Assembly: GCA_028281525.1 (NCBI GenBank)
Contig: JANQJR010000037.1
Coordinates: forward strand, 1-64,000
Direction of reading: 5' to 3'
DNA from: Magnetovibrio sp.
GTDB lineage: Bacteria; Pseudomonadota; Alphaproteobacteria; Rhodospirillales; Magnetovibrionaceae
Length of the DNA stretch: 64,000 bases
The notes under the pieces are model-generated. The model was given only the letters and a program-made list of their open reading frames with translations, was not told the DNA's origin and did not search any database. Each line of letters starts with the position of its first letter. The first letter of the stretch is position 1. Of the stretch, positions 8,231 through 15,842 are shown one piece after another. A program made the translations under genes and the position numbers.

Positions 8231-8704
8231 ATGAGCAAAAACATCCAGCAGATGGTCCGTGTGGACCGCCGCGAGGCTCTCAAGGCCGCTGGCGCAAGCG
8301 TGCTGGCTCTGGGCTTCGCATCGACCGCCCAAGCCACCCCGGAGGCCGCGGCCGAAGCGCTTTCCAAAGCAACCGGTGGCGCAGCCACGACCATGTCCGA
8401 CAAGGTTAAGTTCGTCGGCTTGCCGGAAATCGCCGAAAACGGCGCGACCGTGCCGGTCGGTATTTCCGTCGACAGCCCGATGAGCGCGGACAACTACGTC
8501 AAGCACATCCATGTGTTTGCCGAGGGCAACCCCAGCCCGGAGACCATCACTTTCAACCTGACGCCGACGGGCAAAGCCGAAGTGAATACCCGTATTCGCT
8601 TGGGCAAAACCCAAAACGTCGTGGCGGCCGCCGTCATGAGCGACGGTTCCGTGCTGACCGCGAAACGGGAAGTGAAAGTCACCATCGGCGGCTGCGGCGG
8701 CTAA
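8231..8704 (+). CDS. soxY: SoxY, thiosulfate-carrier subunit
   Basis: A 157-aa protein with a Tat-like leader (DRREALKAAG, then a hydrophobic run and AQA). It ends in the hallmark GGCGG tail, whose Cys (residue 155) is where the sulfur substrate is bound covalently through the whole Sox cycle. The body is the SoxY Ig-like fold that binds SoxZ. Twin-arginine export of the folded SoxYZ dimer explains why SoxZ has no leader of its own. GAGG lies 5 nt before the ATG. There is no sign of truncation. Confidence 0.96.
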   Translation: MSKNIQQMVRVDRREALKAAGASVLALGFASTAQATPEAAAEALSKATGGAATTMSDKVKFVGLPEIAENGATVPVGISVDSPMSADNYVKHIHVFAEGNPSPETITFNLTPTGKAEVNTRIRLGKTQNVVAAAVMSDGSVLTAKREVKVTIGGCGG

Positions 8705-8749
8705 CGCCCCGCCCGGCCACCCAGACATATCTAGTGGAGTGCTATAACA

Positions 8750-9073
8750 ATGGCTAAGAAACCTCGCGTCAAGCTGCCGAAAAAGGCCAAAGCTGGCGAC
8801 ATGATCCAGGTCAAGACCCTGGCTTCGCACAAAATGGAAACGGGCAACCGTAAGGACAAAAAGGGCAACACGATCCCGCGCTTGATCCTGAACAAGTTCA
8901 CCTGCACCTTCGGAGGCAAGGAAGTGTTCAGCGCAGACATGCACCCGGCCGTTTCCGCCAACCCGTACATCGCCTTCTTCATCACGGCGACGGCATCCGG
9001 CACATACGAATTCACTTGGACCGACGATGCCGGCAAGAGCATGAGCGTGTCCAAAGACATCGCTGTGTCTTAA
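8750..9073 (+). CDS. soxZ: SoxZ, SoxY-binding subunit
   Basis: A 107-aa protein, the normal SoxZ length, without a signal peptide; it is carried out with Tat-exported SoxY. Family features are the start KPRVKLPKKAKAGDMIQVKT, the HKMETGNRKD segment, and the C-terminal strand GTYEFTWTDDAG. It forms the heterodimer that presents the SoxY cysteine arm to SoxAX and SoxB. It lies 45 bp after soxY and 27 bp before soxA. Confidence 0.95.
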   Translation: MAKKPRVKLPKKAKAGDMIQVKTLASHKMETGNRKDKKGNTIPRLILNKFTCTFGGKEVFSADMHPAVSANPYIAFFITATASGTYEFTWTDDAGKSMSVSKDIAVS

Positions 9074-9100
9074 GTCGCGACGAAGGGAGGGCAAAACGTC

Positions 9101-9949
9101 ATGACATTCAAAAAAACAGCAATCACTGCCGGTCTCATCGCCGGATTTGGGTTGATCGCAGCCGCGTGTACCCAGCAAAAAGAAGAACACATGGGCATGG
9201 GACACCCATACGGCGATGAAGTCTGGTCCGGTTACGCCACGGCGACGCCGGAAACCCGCGCCATGCAGGACGACGATTTCGAAAACCCGTTCATGCCTTA
9301 CGTGGATGTGGCTGCAGAGATTTACGACTCTCCGCAAGGCGAGGCGAATAAATCCTGCGCCGATTGCCATGGAGCACCGGACGACGCCGAGGGCGGCCCC
9401 ATGGGCATTCCGATGAAAGGCGTCGGCGCGCGGTATCCGATCTATGATGCGGAAATGCACCGGCCCATCAACGTGGAGCTGCGCGTCAACCGCTGCCGCA
9501 CCAAGTACCAGAAGGCCAAGCCGTTCAAATACGAATCCGATGAACTGCTCGGCATGACCGGTTTGGTGGTGATGCAATCGCGCGGCATGCCGCGCGTCAC
9601 CACGGCGGACCAAGTCGGCGACGAACTGTATCCCGCTTGGTTGCAGGGCAAAGCCTTCTATTACCAGCGCCGCGGTCAGTTGGACCTGGCTTGCAAGCAC
9701 TGTCACGAAGACAACGCCATGAACATGGTGCGCGCCGAATTGCTGTCCCAAGGCCAGTCGAACGGCTTCCCGACCTACCGCCTGAAATGGCAAAAGCCGG
9801 GGTCGTTGCACCGTCGTTTCCGTGGCTGCAACAAGAACATCCGTTCCATTCCTTTCGCATACGGTGCGGAAGAGTACTTGAACCTGGAAACCTACCTCGC
9901 CTGGCGCGGCAAAGGCCTGCCGGTCGAAGGTCCCTCTGTGCGTAAGTAG
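9101..9949 (+). CDS. soxA: SoxA, diheme cytochrome c subunit of SoxAX
   Basis: A 282-aa SoxA with two heme-binding motifs, CADCH (86-90) and CKHCH (198-202). This is the diheme type, where some lineages keep only one heme. Cys243 in RRFRGCNKN is the active-site cysteine that ligates the heme and carries a persulfide in known SoxA proteins. SoxAX forms the SoxY-S-thiosulfonate. The leader ends in LIAAACTQQ, so Cys23 sits in a lipobox-like context, and SoxA might be a lipoprotein instead of a freely soluble periplasmic protein. GGGAGGG lies upstream of the ATG. A hairpin with T-run follows the gene before soxB. Confidence 0.95.
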   Translation: MTFKKTAITAGLIAGFGLIAAACTQQKEEHMGMGHPYGDEVWSGYATATPETRAMQDDDFENPFMPYVDVAAEIYDSPQGEANKSCADCHGAPDDAEGGPMGIPMKGVGARYPIYDAEMHRPINVELRVNRCRTKYQKAKPFKYESDELLGMTGLVVMQSRGMPRVTTADQVGDELYPAWLQGKAFYYQRRGQLDLACKHCHEDNAMNMVRAELLSQGQSNGFPTYRLKWQKPGSLHRRFRGCNKNIRSIPFAYGAEEYLNLETYLAWRGKGLPVEGPSVRK

Positions 9950-9964
9950 CGCATTTGCCGGATT

Positions 9965-9998
9965 GGGGCGGCATCCGTAACCGGTTGCCGCCCCTTTT
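9965..9998 (+). terminator. Attenuator-like hairpin between soxA and soxB
   Basis: GGGGCGGCA pairs with TGCCGCCCC around a short interior, then TTTT. It lies inside the operon, so it probably reduces rather than ends transcription into soxB, or protects the soxXYZA message. Confidence 0.65.
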
Positions 9999-10077
9999 CT
10001 GTCCAAATTCGTATGGATTAAGCCCTTTAAAATTCAACACATAATAAACTTTGACGAACACTCGGAGGCTTTGAGAC

Positions 10078-11766
10078 ATGCTCACCCGTCGTGACTTTAT
10101 GCAGGTAACGGCCGCGACCGCAGCCCTAATGGGATCGGGCGCGAACATCGCGCGCGCCGCCGCAGGTCAGACCATCACCCAGGACGATTTGTTGAACTTC
10201 GACAGCGTCGGCAATGTGACGCTTTTGAACTTCACCGATATTCACGCGCAATTGGTACCTTTGTATTTCCGCGAACCGTCCGTCAATCTAGGCGTCGGCG
10301 AAGTGCATGGCCTGCCTCCTCATCTGACGGGCGAAGCCTTCTTGAAACACTTCGGCCTCACCCCCGGCACGCCGGAAGCCTACGCGTTTTCCAGCGTGGA
10401 TTACGCCAATCTGGCGACCCAGTACGGGCGCATCGGCGGCCTTGCCCACCTGGCGACCCTGATCAAGGCCATCCGTGCCGAGCGGGACGGCAACACCCTA
10501 TTGGTCGATTGCGGCGATACATGGCAGGGCTCCTACACCTCGCTGGCGACACAAGGCGAAGACATGGTCAACGCCATGAACGCGCTGGGCGTCGATGTGA
10601 TGGTCCCGCACTGGGAATTCACCTATGGCGCGGACCGCGTCCAAGAGCTGATCGAAAAGCTCAATTTCCCGTTCCTGGCAGGCAATGTCATCGACAACGA
10701 GTGGCAGGAAAAGGTGTTCGACACCACCGCGATGTTCGAGCGCGGCGGCGTCAAGATCGCTGTCGTCGGCCAGGCCTTTCCCTACACGCCCGTGGCCAAC
10801 CCGCGCTACATGATTCCCGACTGGTCGTTCGGCATCCGCCCGGAAATGGTCCAGGAAAACATCGACAAGGCCCGGTCTGAGGGCGCCGAACTGGTGGTGT
10901 TGGCATCGCACAACGGCTTCGACGTGGACCGCAAGCTGGCAAGCATTGTGAGCGGCGTCGACGTGATCTTGACCGGCCACACTCACGACGCCATCCCCGG
11001 CGTGATCGAAGTGAACGACACCCTGCTGGTCGCCACCGGGTCGCACGGCAAGTTCCTCGGCCGTTTGGATTTGGATGTCCAGGGCGGCAAAGTCAAAAAC
11101 TACAATTACAAACTGATCCCGGTGTTTTCCGACGTGATCCAGCCGGACCCGGAAATCCAAGCGGTGGTCGATGGCATCCGCGCCCCGCACGCAAATGTGA
11201 TCAACGAAAAGTTGGGCACGGCGAGCAGCCTGTTGTATCGCCGCGGCAATTTCAACGGCACCTTCGACGACTTGATCTGCAACGCCATCATCGAAGAGCG
11301 CGACACGCAGATTTCCATGTCGCCGGGCTTCCGTTGGGGCGCGACGGTGATCCCCGGCCAGGACATCACCGTGGACGACGTCTACACCCAGACGTCGATC
11401 ACGTATCCGAACGTCTACCGTTCCGAAATGACGGGTGAGACCATCAAGCTGATCTTGGAAGACGTTGCGGACAACCTGTTCAACCCGGACCCCTTCTACC
11501 AGCAAGGCGGCGACATGGTGCGCGTCGGCGGTATGGGATACCGCATCGACATCAACAAAACGATTGGCAACCGCATCAGCGACATGACCTTGCTGTCCAG
11601 CGGCGAAACCATCGAGCCGGCCAAAACTTACGTGGTCGGCGGCTGGGCGTCGGTCAACGAAGGCACCGTAGGCCCGCCGATCTACGATCTTCTGGCGAAC
11701 CACATCCGCAAGAAAAAGGTCGTCGACATCGAACCGAACACCAGCATCAAGGTGGTGGGGGCTTAA
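10078..11766 (+). CDS. soxB: SoxB, sulfate thiol esterase/sulfohydrolase
   Basis: A 562-aa periplasmic di-manganese hydrolase that releases sulfate from SoxY-bound substrate. The Tat leader is at the start (TRRDFMQVTAATAALMGSG). A metallophosphoesterase-like domain follows, with LLNFTDIHAQL giving the first Asp/His metal ligands, LVDCGDTWQG giving the next, and LASHNGFDVD and LTGHTHD giving the histidines. The 5'-nucleotidase-type C-terminal domain covers about residues 380-562. Length and motifs match SoxB used as a marker gene. GGAGG lies 9 nt before the ATG. soxV follows after 41 bp. Confidence 0.97.
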   Translation: MLTRRDFMQVTAATAALMGSGANIARAAAGQTITQDDLLNFDSVGNVTLLNFTDIHAQLVPLYFREPSVNLGVGEVHGLPPHLTGEAFLKHFGLTPGTPEAYAFSSVDYANLATQYGRIGGLAHLATLIKAIRAERDGNTLLVDCGDTWQGSYTSLATQGEDMVNAMNALGVDVMVPHWEFTYGADRVQELIEKLNFPFLAGNVIDNEWQEKVFDTTAMFERGGVKIAVVGQAFPYTPVANPRYMIPDWSFGIRPEMVQENIDKARSEGAELVVLASHNGFDVDRKLASIVSGVDVILTGHTHDAIPGVIEVNDTLLVATGSHGKFLGRLDLDVQGGKVKNYNYKLIPVFSDVIQPDPEIQAVVDGIRAPHANVINEKLGTASSLLYRRGNFNGTFDDLICNAIIEERDTQISMSPGFRWGATVIPGQDITVDDVYTQTSITYPNVYRSEMTGETIKLILEDVADNLFNPDPFYQQGGDMVRVGGMGYRIDINKTIGNRISDMTLLSSGETIEPAKTYVVGGWASVNEGTVGPPIYDLLANHIRKKKVVDIEPNTSIKVVGA

Positions 11767-11807
11767 ACGCCCCGATCCCATGATCCCAATCAGGGGGGAG
11801 AACTTAA

Positions 11808-12551
11808 ATGGATCCGTTCAACATCACCTATTGGGGCTCGTTCGGCGCAGGCGTGCTCAGCTTCGCCTCGCCTTGCGTCCTGCCGCTGATCCCGGCCTAC
11901 CTGTGTTTCTTGGGCGGCGCATCCTTGGACGAACTCACCGCCGAAGACGGCGTCGACAAAGAGGTGCAACGCAAGGTGTTCATCTCCGCCGTGGCGTTCG
12001 TGTTGGGCTTCGCCACAGTGTTCGTGGCGCTGGGCGCGACGGCCACCGCCATCAGCGGCATGATCGCGGACAACATCGACATCCTCGCCAAAATCGCGGG
12101 CGTGGTCATCGTGTTGTTCGGCCTGCACTACGCGGGCTTGTTCCGGATCGGTTTTTTGAATTTCGAAAAGCGCTTCCACCTGGAAAACAAACCCGCCGGG
12201 TTGGCCGGATCGTACATCTTAGGGCTCGCTTTCGCGTTCGGCTGGACCCCTTGCGTCGGTCCGATCCTGGCGACCATTTTGATGGTCGCAGCCAGTGGTG
12301 ACGACGTTATGTACGGCACCTCCCTGCTGGCGGTTTACGCCGCCGGCATCGGCCTGCCGTTCTTGCTGGCGGCATTCGCGGTGAAGCCCTTTATGGCCTT
12401 TCTGGGTAAGTTCCGCCGCCACATGCGCAAGGTCGAAATCACTATCGGCGGGCTGTTGGTGGTCACCGGCGTGGCGATCTTCACCGGCTCCATCGCCGAT
12501 GCGGCCAACTGGATTTTGGAAACGTTCCCGGTCTTTAGCGAAGTCGGCTGA
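11808..12551 (+). CDS. soxV: CcdA/DsbD-like thiol-disulfide transporter (SoxV)
   Basis: A 247-aa inner-membrane protein with six hydrophobic segments of the CcdA fold. The reactive cysteines are in SFASPCVLPLIPAYLCF (helix 1) and FGWTPCVGPIL (helix 4). It passes reducing power from cytoplasmic thioredoxin to periplasmic thioredoxins such as SoxW, which keep SoxY active. A CcdA role in cytochrome c maturation is possible too, but its place as the last gene of the sox operon argues for SoxV. GGGGGGAG lies 7 nt before the ATG. Confidence 0.88.
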   Translation: MDPFNITYWGSFGAGVLSFASPCVLPLIPAYLCFLGGASLDELTAEDGVDKEVQRKVFISAVAFVLGFATVFVALGATATAISGMIADNIDILAKIAGVVIVLFGLHYAGLFRIGFLNFEKRFHLENKPAGLAGSYILGLAFAFGWTPCVGPILATILMVAASGDDVMYGTSLLAVYAAGIGLPFLLAAFAVKPFMAFLGKFRRHMRKVEITIGGLLVVTGVAIFTGSIADAANWILETFPVFSEVG

Positions 12552-12587
12552 CGGATATAAGCGAACCGGCGTTTTCGCCGGGTCCGG

Positions 12588-12728
12588 TAGAGTGCGATCG
12601 GATGAGATTGATGCATATGAGCGTCAACCTCATCCGTGAATCGCCCTCTCACATATTGATTAGGGTCGGATTCACGCCTTAGGCGGAAACACGATCGTGA
12701 TTCCACCTAAGACGGTCCGACCTTAGGT
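12588..12728 (+). repeat. Dispersed palindromic intergenic repeat, copy A
   Basis: A 141-bp element beginning TAGAGTGCGATCGGATGAG and containing GTGAATCGCC, TAGGGTCGGATTCACGCC and the core GGCGGAAACACG...CGTGATTCC. It ends in GGTCCGACCTTAGG. The same element appears on the opposite strand at 42721-42860. A shortened form is at 36611-36675, lacking the central part. It is rich in inverted repeats and holds no ORF. Confidence 0.85.
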
Positions 12729-12954
12729 GATTCGGCTTAATACCTTTGCGCATACGAACATACTTTAGAACGCCTGCAATGTTTAGGGAACTGGGGTACT
12801 GTAAATATGCGGTGATGGTCACGCCCCCTAACGGGCCATCGCACGGTCGCTTCCCCGAGGGGCGGCACGCACAAAGCTCAAGGTGTAAAACAACCTATAA
12901 GAATCGACCGGCCTTTCTTCCTCCCCATACAAGGATGGGCCGTCACTTCAAATC

Positions 12955-12994
12955 AAAGCGGAGTTCCCTCACCATCCGGAACTCCGCTTTTTTT
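12955..12994 (+). terminator. Strong hairpin with T-run before the secreted protein gene
   Basis: AAAGCGGAGTTCC pairs perfectly with GGAACTCCGCTTT (13 bp), then TTTT. The U-run is on the plus strand, so it could end read-through from the sox operon. On the minus strand it would follow the gene at 13022. The remaining gap (12729-12954) shows nothing recognisable. Confidence 0.8.
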
Positions 12995-13021
12995 CTTTTG
13001 CACCAAGCAGCCGCGCTTTAC

Positions 13022-13531
13022 CTATTTCTTCAGTTTGTTGGTCTTGTCATTAATTATGTCGGTATTTTTGATCTCCATCGTATTGACGTAAACGGAATCC
13101 TGGCAAAAGGCGCGCTGAAACTTGAAACCGATTTCCACAGCCGTCTTGCGGGCGAAAAACAACAACATCACCCGGCTCTGCTCCGGTGCGCCTTGGTAAA
13201 ACCCTCGTGTATCGAACACGGTGTAGCCAAAGTCTTTCTTTTGCCCGTAAGTTTTATTGACCCACTTGAGAAAGGCATCGAAGACTTTCATATCCACTTG
13301 CCTTACCCCTTTCTTTTTAAGGACTTTCAGTTCATCCAGGGTCAATTGATCAGGATAATGCCTATAAATATCCTCGGTATGCGTGTTCCAGCAGCCCTTC
13401 TTTTTGGCTTCTTTGGGTATCGCAAACCCCATGTAGATGCGGCTTGCTTGCGCCCAGGCTGGGGCGGAAAACGTCATGTGCACTGCAACCAAAACCGGAA
13501 CCAGCAGGCTCCACAAAACCCTACGCTTCAT
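13022..13531 (-). CDS. Secreted hypothetical protein
   Basis: A 169-aa protein with a clear signal peptide (about residues 1-27, MKRRVLWSLLVPVLVAVHMT then AWAQA). I do not recognise a family. The mature part has two cysteines, at KKKGCWNTHTEDIY and FQRAFCQDSVYVNTMEI, which may form a disulfide. It is fairly basic with a Lys/Asn-rich tail. The ATG at 13531 follows AGGAGA by 6 nt; upstream in-frame codons lack a ribosome site. It is the last gene of a minus-strand run that includes soxW and a secreted DsrE-like protein. A periplasmic role linked to sulfur metabolism is only positional inference. Confidence 0.75.
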   Translation of the reverse strand: MKRRVLWSLLVPVLVAVHMTFSAPAWAQASRIYMGFAIPKEAKKKGCWNTHTEDIYRHYPDQLTLDELKVLKKKGVRQVDMKVFDAFLKWVNKTYGQKKDFGYTVFDTRGFYQGAPEQSRVMLLFFARKTAVEIGFKFQRAFCQDSVYVNTMEIKNTDIINDKTNKLKK

Positions 13532-13643
13532 CGTGATTTCTCCTGAATAAATGAACGCGGAGGCGCGCGCAGGCATGCCGCCGCCTTGAGCATAAGACGG
13601 CGGCAAGCTTGCGATTGTGACGATGTTTTGCGTCTGACGGGTT

Positions 13644-14471
13644 TTACATCAGATGGGTCTTGAAGAACCCGAGGGTGCGCTCCCACGCAAGGTTTGCGTC
13701 TTCTTCATCGTAACGCGCCCCGGTGGGATTGGCGAAAGCATGATCGGCTTCGTACCAGTGCACGGTCAAATCCGTCTTGCCCGCCTCTTTCATAGCCTTT
13801 TCGAAACCGCCGACCATTTCGGCGTTGATGTGTTTGTCCAGCGTACCGAAATGGCCCAACACCGGGTTGTTCAAGGTCGCCAGTTCGGCAGCCGACTTGT
13901 TGGTGCGCCCGTAATAAATCACGGTGGCGTCCACCGGCGTGGCGATGGACGCGTTGAGCGACCAGGCCCCGCCAAAGCACCAGCCGATGGTCCCGACCTT
14001 ACCGGTACTTTTCTCGTGGGATTTCAAATAATCGATCAGGGTCACCAATTCCTCAGTCCCGCCTTGGGCGGTAACACCCTTCATCAGCGCCCGGGCGCCA
14101 TCCCGGTCCGACGCATACTTGCCGCCATACATGTCCGCGGCCAGTGCGATATAGCCCTGCTTGGCGAACTCGGCGGCGACCGACTTGATCTGATCGTTCA
14201 AGCCCCACCATTCGTGAATCAGCAATACCGTCGGGGCGGGCGTCTTCGCCGGCATGGCGATCACCCCCATGGCGGTGCCGCCGCTGGGCGTTTTGAGGGA
14301 TATGGGTTTGGTGGCGTTGTGCCCGGCGGCCTTCGCCAAATCGGGATAAGCCAATACCGTGGCCAGCGGCAACGCCGCAAGCCCTTTGATAAACAAGCGG
14401 CGCTGGTCGTTGGTGACTTCGGGCAAAGGCTTGTCGGACGGCGTGTGGCCGCAGCTCAATTCATCGCACAT
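13644..14471 (-). CDS. Dienelactone-hydrolase family protein, Tat-exported
   Basis: A 275-aa alpha/beta hydrolase of the dienelactone hydrolase family. The nucleophile elbow is GWCFGGAWS, with Cys in the catalytic place. The acid residue is in FGTLDKHI and the histidine in YEADHAFAN. A conserved Glu is in LLIHEWWGL. The N-terminus has a Tat-like leader (NDQRRLFIKGLAALPLATVL), so the enzyme probably works in the periplasm. It starts 41 bp after soxW. Such genes recur near sox and thioredoxin genes, but the substrate is unknown. I would not assign a catechol-pathway function. Confidence 0.85.
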   Translation of the reverse strand: MCDELSCGHTPSDKPLPEVTNDQRRLFIKGLAALPLATVLAYPDLAKAAGHNATKPISLKTPSGGTAMGVIAMPAKTPAPTVLLIHEWWGLNDQIKSVAAEFAKQGYIALAADMYGGKYASDRDGARALMKGVTAQGGTEELVTLIDYLKSHEKSTGKVGTIGWCFGGAWSLNASIATPVDATVIYYGRTNKSAAELATLNNPVLGHFGTLDKHINAEMVGGFEKAMKEAGKTDLTVHWYEADHAFANPTGARYDEEDANLAWERTLGFFKTHLM

Positions 14472-14512
14472 GGAAAGTCACTCCCCAATGGTTGGTGGCC
14501 GCTCAGATCACC

Positions 14513-15193
14513 TTACAGATCGGCGGGCAGGTTCTTGGGCAACGCGTCGGCGTAGAGATCGTAGTGCACGCCCGCCGCTTCCAGTTTTTCAGCGATACCG
14601 CCCAACCAACGCTGAAAGTTGGGCTCAGACTCATACCCACCGCTTTTGGCGTAATGCAGCAGGAAGAAGAAATGGAACGGTTTGAAATAACCGGGAATGC
14701 GCACGACTTCGGCAGTTTTGCCGGACTGTCCGCCAATCTCCGCGGTGGTGGCCGGGAAGAACTGCACCGTTGGCGTGAACTGGACACGCCATTTGGTCGC
14801 CAGTTCCTTTTCCTTGAGCACCTCACCGTCGAAATCCATGACTTCCCGGTCGCCCCACATATTGAGCTGGATGACCATGAAGTCGTTTTCGATGCTGTCG
14901 ATGATCTCCGGAATGCGCAGGTTGACCTCGTGCATGCGTTTGCAATACGGACAGCCACGTTGTTCCCATAAAATCATTAGGCGCTTGCCGTCCGCTTCGG
15001 CTTCCGCCAAATCTTCGTTCAGATACAGAAAGCTGTCATGAAACCACGGCTGCGTATACATGCCGTCTTCACCCAGTTCGGGCGCGGGCAGCATGTCGCT
15101 TTCGGCGGCTTGGACGAGACCTGGCGCAACCGCCGCCCAGACGGAAAACGTGGCACCTGCAACGACGCCTAAGAATTTACTTTTAAAGGACAT
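14513..15193 (-). CDS. soxW: SoxW-type periplasmic thioredoxin
   Basis: A 226-aa exported thioredoxin-fold protein. The signal peptide covers about residues 1-30, and the redox motif is CPYC (Cys81-Cys84) in LWEQRGCPYCKRMHEV. The cis-proline segment is VQFTPTVQFFP. An extended C-terminal part ends in LPKNLPADL. SoxW takes electrons from SoxV and reduces oxidised SoxYZ. The ATG at 15193 follows GGGAGGG by about 10 nt and starts the leader; upstream in-frame starts do not. It sits in a minus-strand operon with the secreted DsrE-like protein upstream and the hydrolase downstream. Confidence 0.88.
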   Translation of the reverse strand: MSFKSKFLGVVAGATFSVWAAVAPGLVQAAESDMLPAPELGEDGMYTQPWFHDSFLYLNEDLAEAEADGKRLMILWEQRGCPYCKRMHEVNLRIPEIIDSIENDFMVIQLNMWGDREVMDFDGEVLKEKELATKWRVQFTPTVQFFPATTAEIGGQSGKTAEVVRIPGYFKPFHFFFLLHYAKSGGYESEPNFQRWLGGIAEKLEAAGVHYDLYADALPKNLPADL

Positions 15194-15276
15194 AGCGCAA
15201 AAGCCCTCCCAAAAAATTTTACGCTCACATATGTCGGTATTGAGAGCTTGATTATCAAGCTTTTCAGGCATCGCCC

Positions 15277-15723
15277 CTAAGGCGTCAGGTCAACCCAGCC
15301 GCGCAGACGGCGCTCGACGATTTCCGCCAGTCCGGCCCGCGCCCAGCCGACGCCCTCGATGGTGTCTTCCTGAGGCCGGTGGATGGAATCCAAGGTGTTG
15401 CCGCAAGCGACGAATTCGATGTCGTAGAGCATCATACTTTCCACCCGGTCGCGCACCGGCGAATCCTTCAACACCGACCAGATTCCGGGGCCGTAGGCGA
15501 CGATGGCGATTTTCACGAAATCCTGTTCATAGAATTTCTGGATGTTCATGGCGTTGTTGAGGATCGCGTTGACCCGCTTTTCATCCTTTTCGCTGAGCGA
15601 AATGACGATTTTGCGCGGGTTATCGAAGTCGGGTTCCGGCTCGGCCATCACCGTTTGCGCCCAGACGGGGGATGCCGCAAAACCGAATACGGTGATACAG
15701 ATGGCAATCAGCAGTTTTTTCAT
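15277..15723 (-). CDS. Secreted DsrE/DsrF-like protein
   Basis: A 148-aa protein with a signal peptide (about residues 1-22, ending VWA-QT) and a DsrE/F-like domain. Its first strand is RKIVISLSEKDEKRVNAILN, followed by VKIAIVAYGPGIW and a single Cys in YDIEFVACGNTLDS where persulfide carriers keep their active cysteine. Export makes it a possible periplasmic sulfane-sulfur carrier, unlike the cytoplasmic DsrE2 at 5198. It heads the run dsrE-like, soxW, hydrolase, secreted protein. Confidence 0.8.
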   Translation of the reverse strand: MKKLLIAICITVFGFAASPVWAQTVMAEPEPDFDNPRKIVISLSEKDEKRVNAILNNAMNIQKFYEQDFVKIAIVAYGPGIWSVLKDSPVRDRVESMMLYDIEFVACGNTLDSIHRPQEDTIEGVGWARAGLAEIVERRLRGWVDLTP

Positions 15724-15842
15724 CAGGGTTTCCTCTTGCAGCGGGTTTGTGCCAGTTTACGGTGCCAGCCCATCTTAAGAAAAATCTTTCCGTAAAATTG
15801 GGGCAATCGCAAGGCACGGGTGTAAAAAGGAACCGAACCACC

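Noticed and set aside
8177..10006. A 609-codon minus-strand open frame across soxY-soxZ-soxA
   Set aside because: It is antisense to well-identified sox genes, is full of His/Gly/Val-rich shadow sequence and has no domain or ribosome site. Long antisense frames are expected at this GC content.
12746..13546. A 266-codon plus-strand frame between soxV and the hydrolase gene
   Set aside because: It runs through a strong terminator hairpin and is antisense to the secreted protein gene at 13022; no family match or ribosome site.
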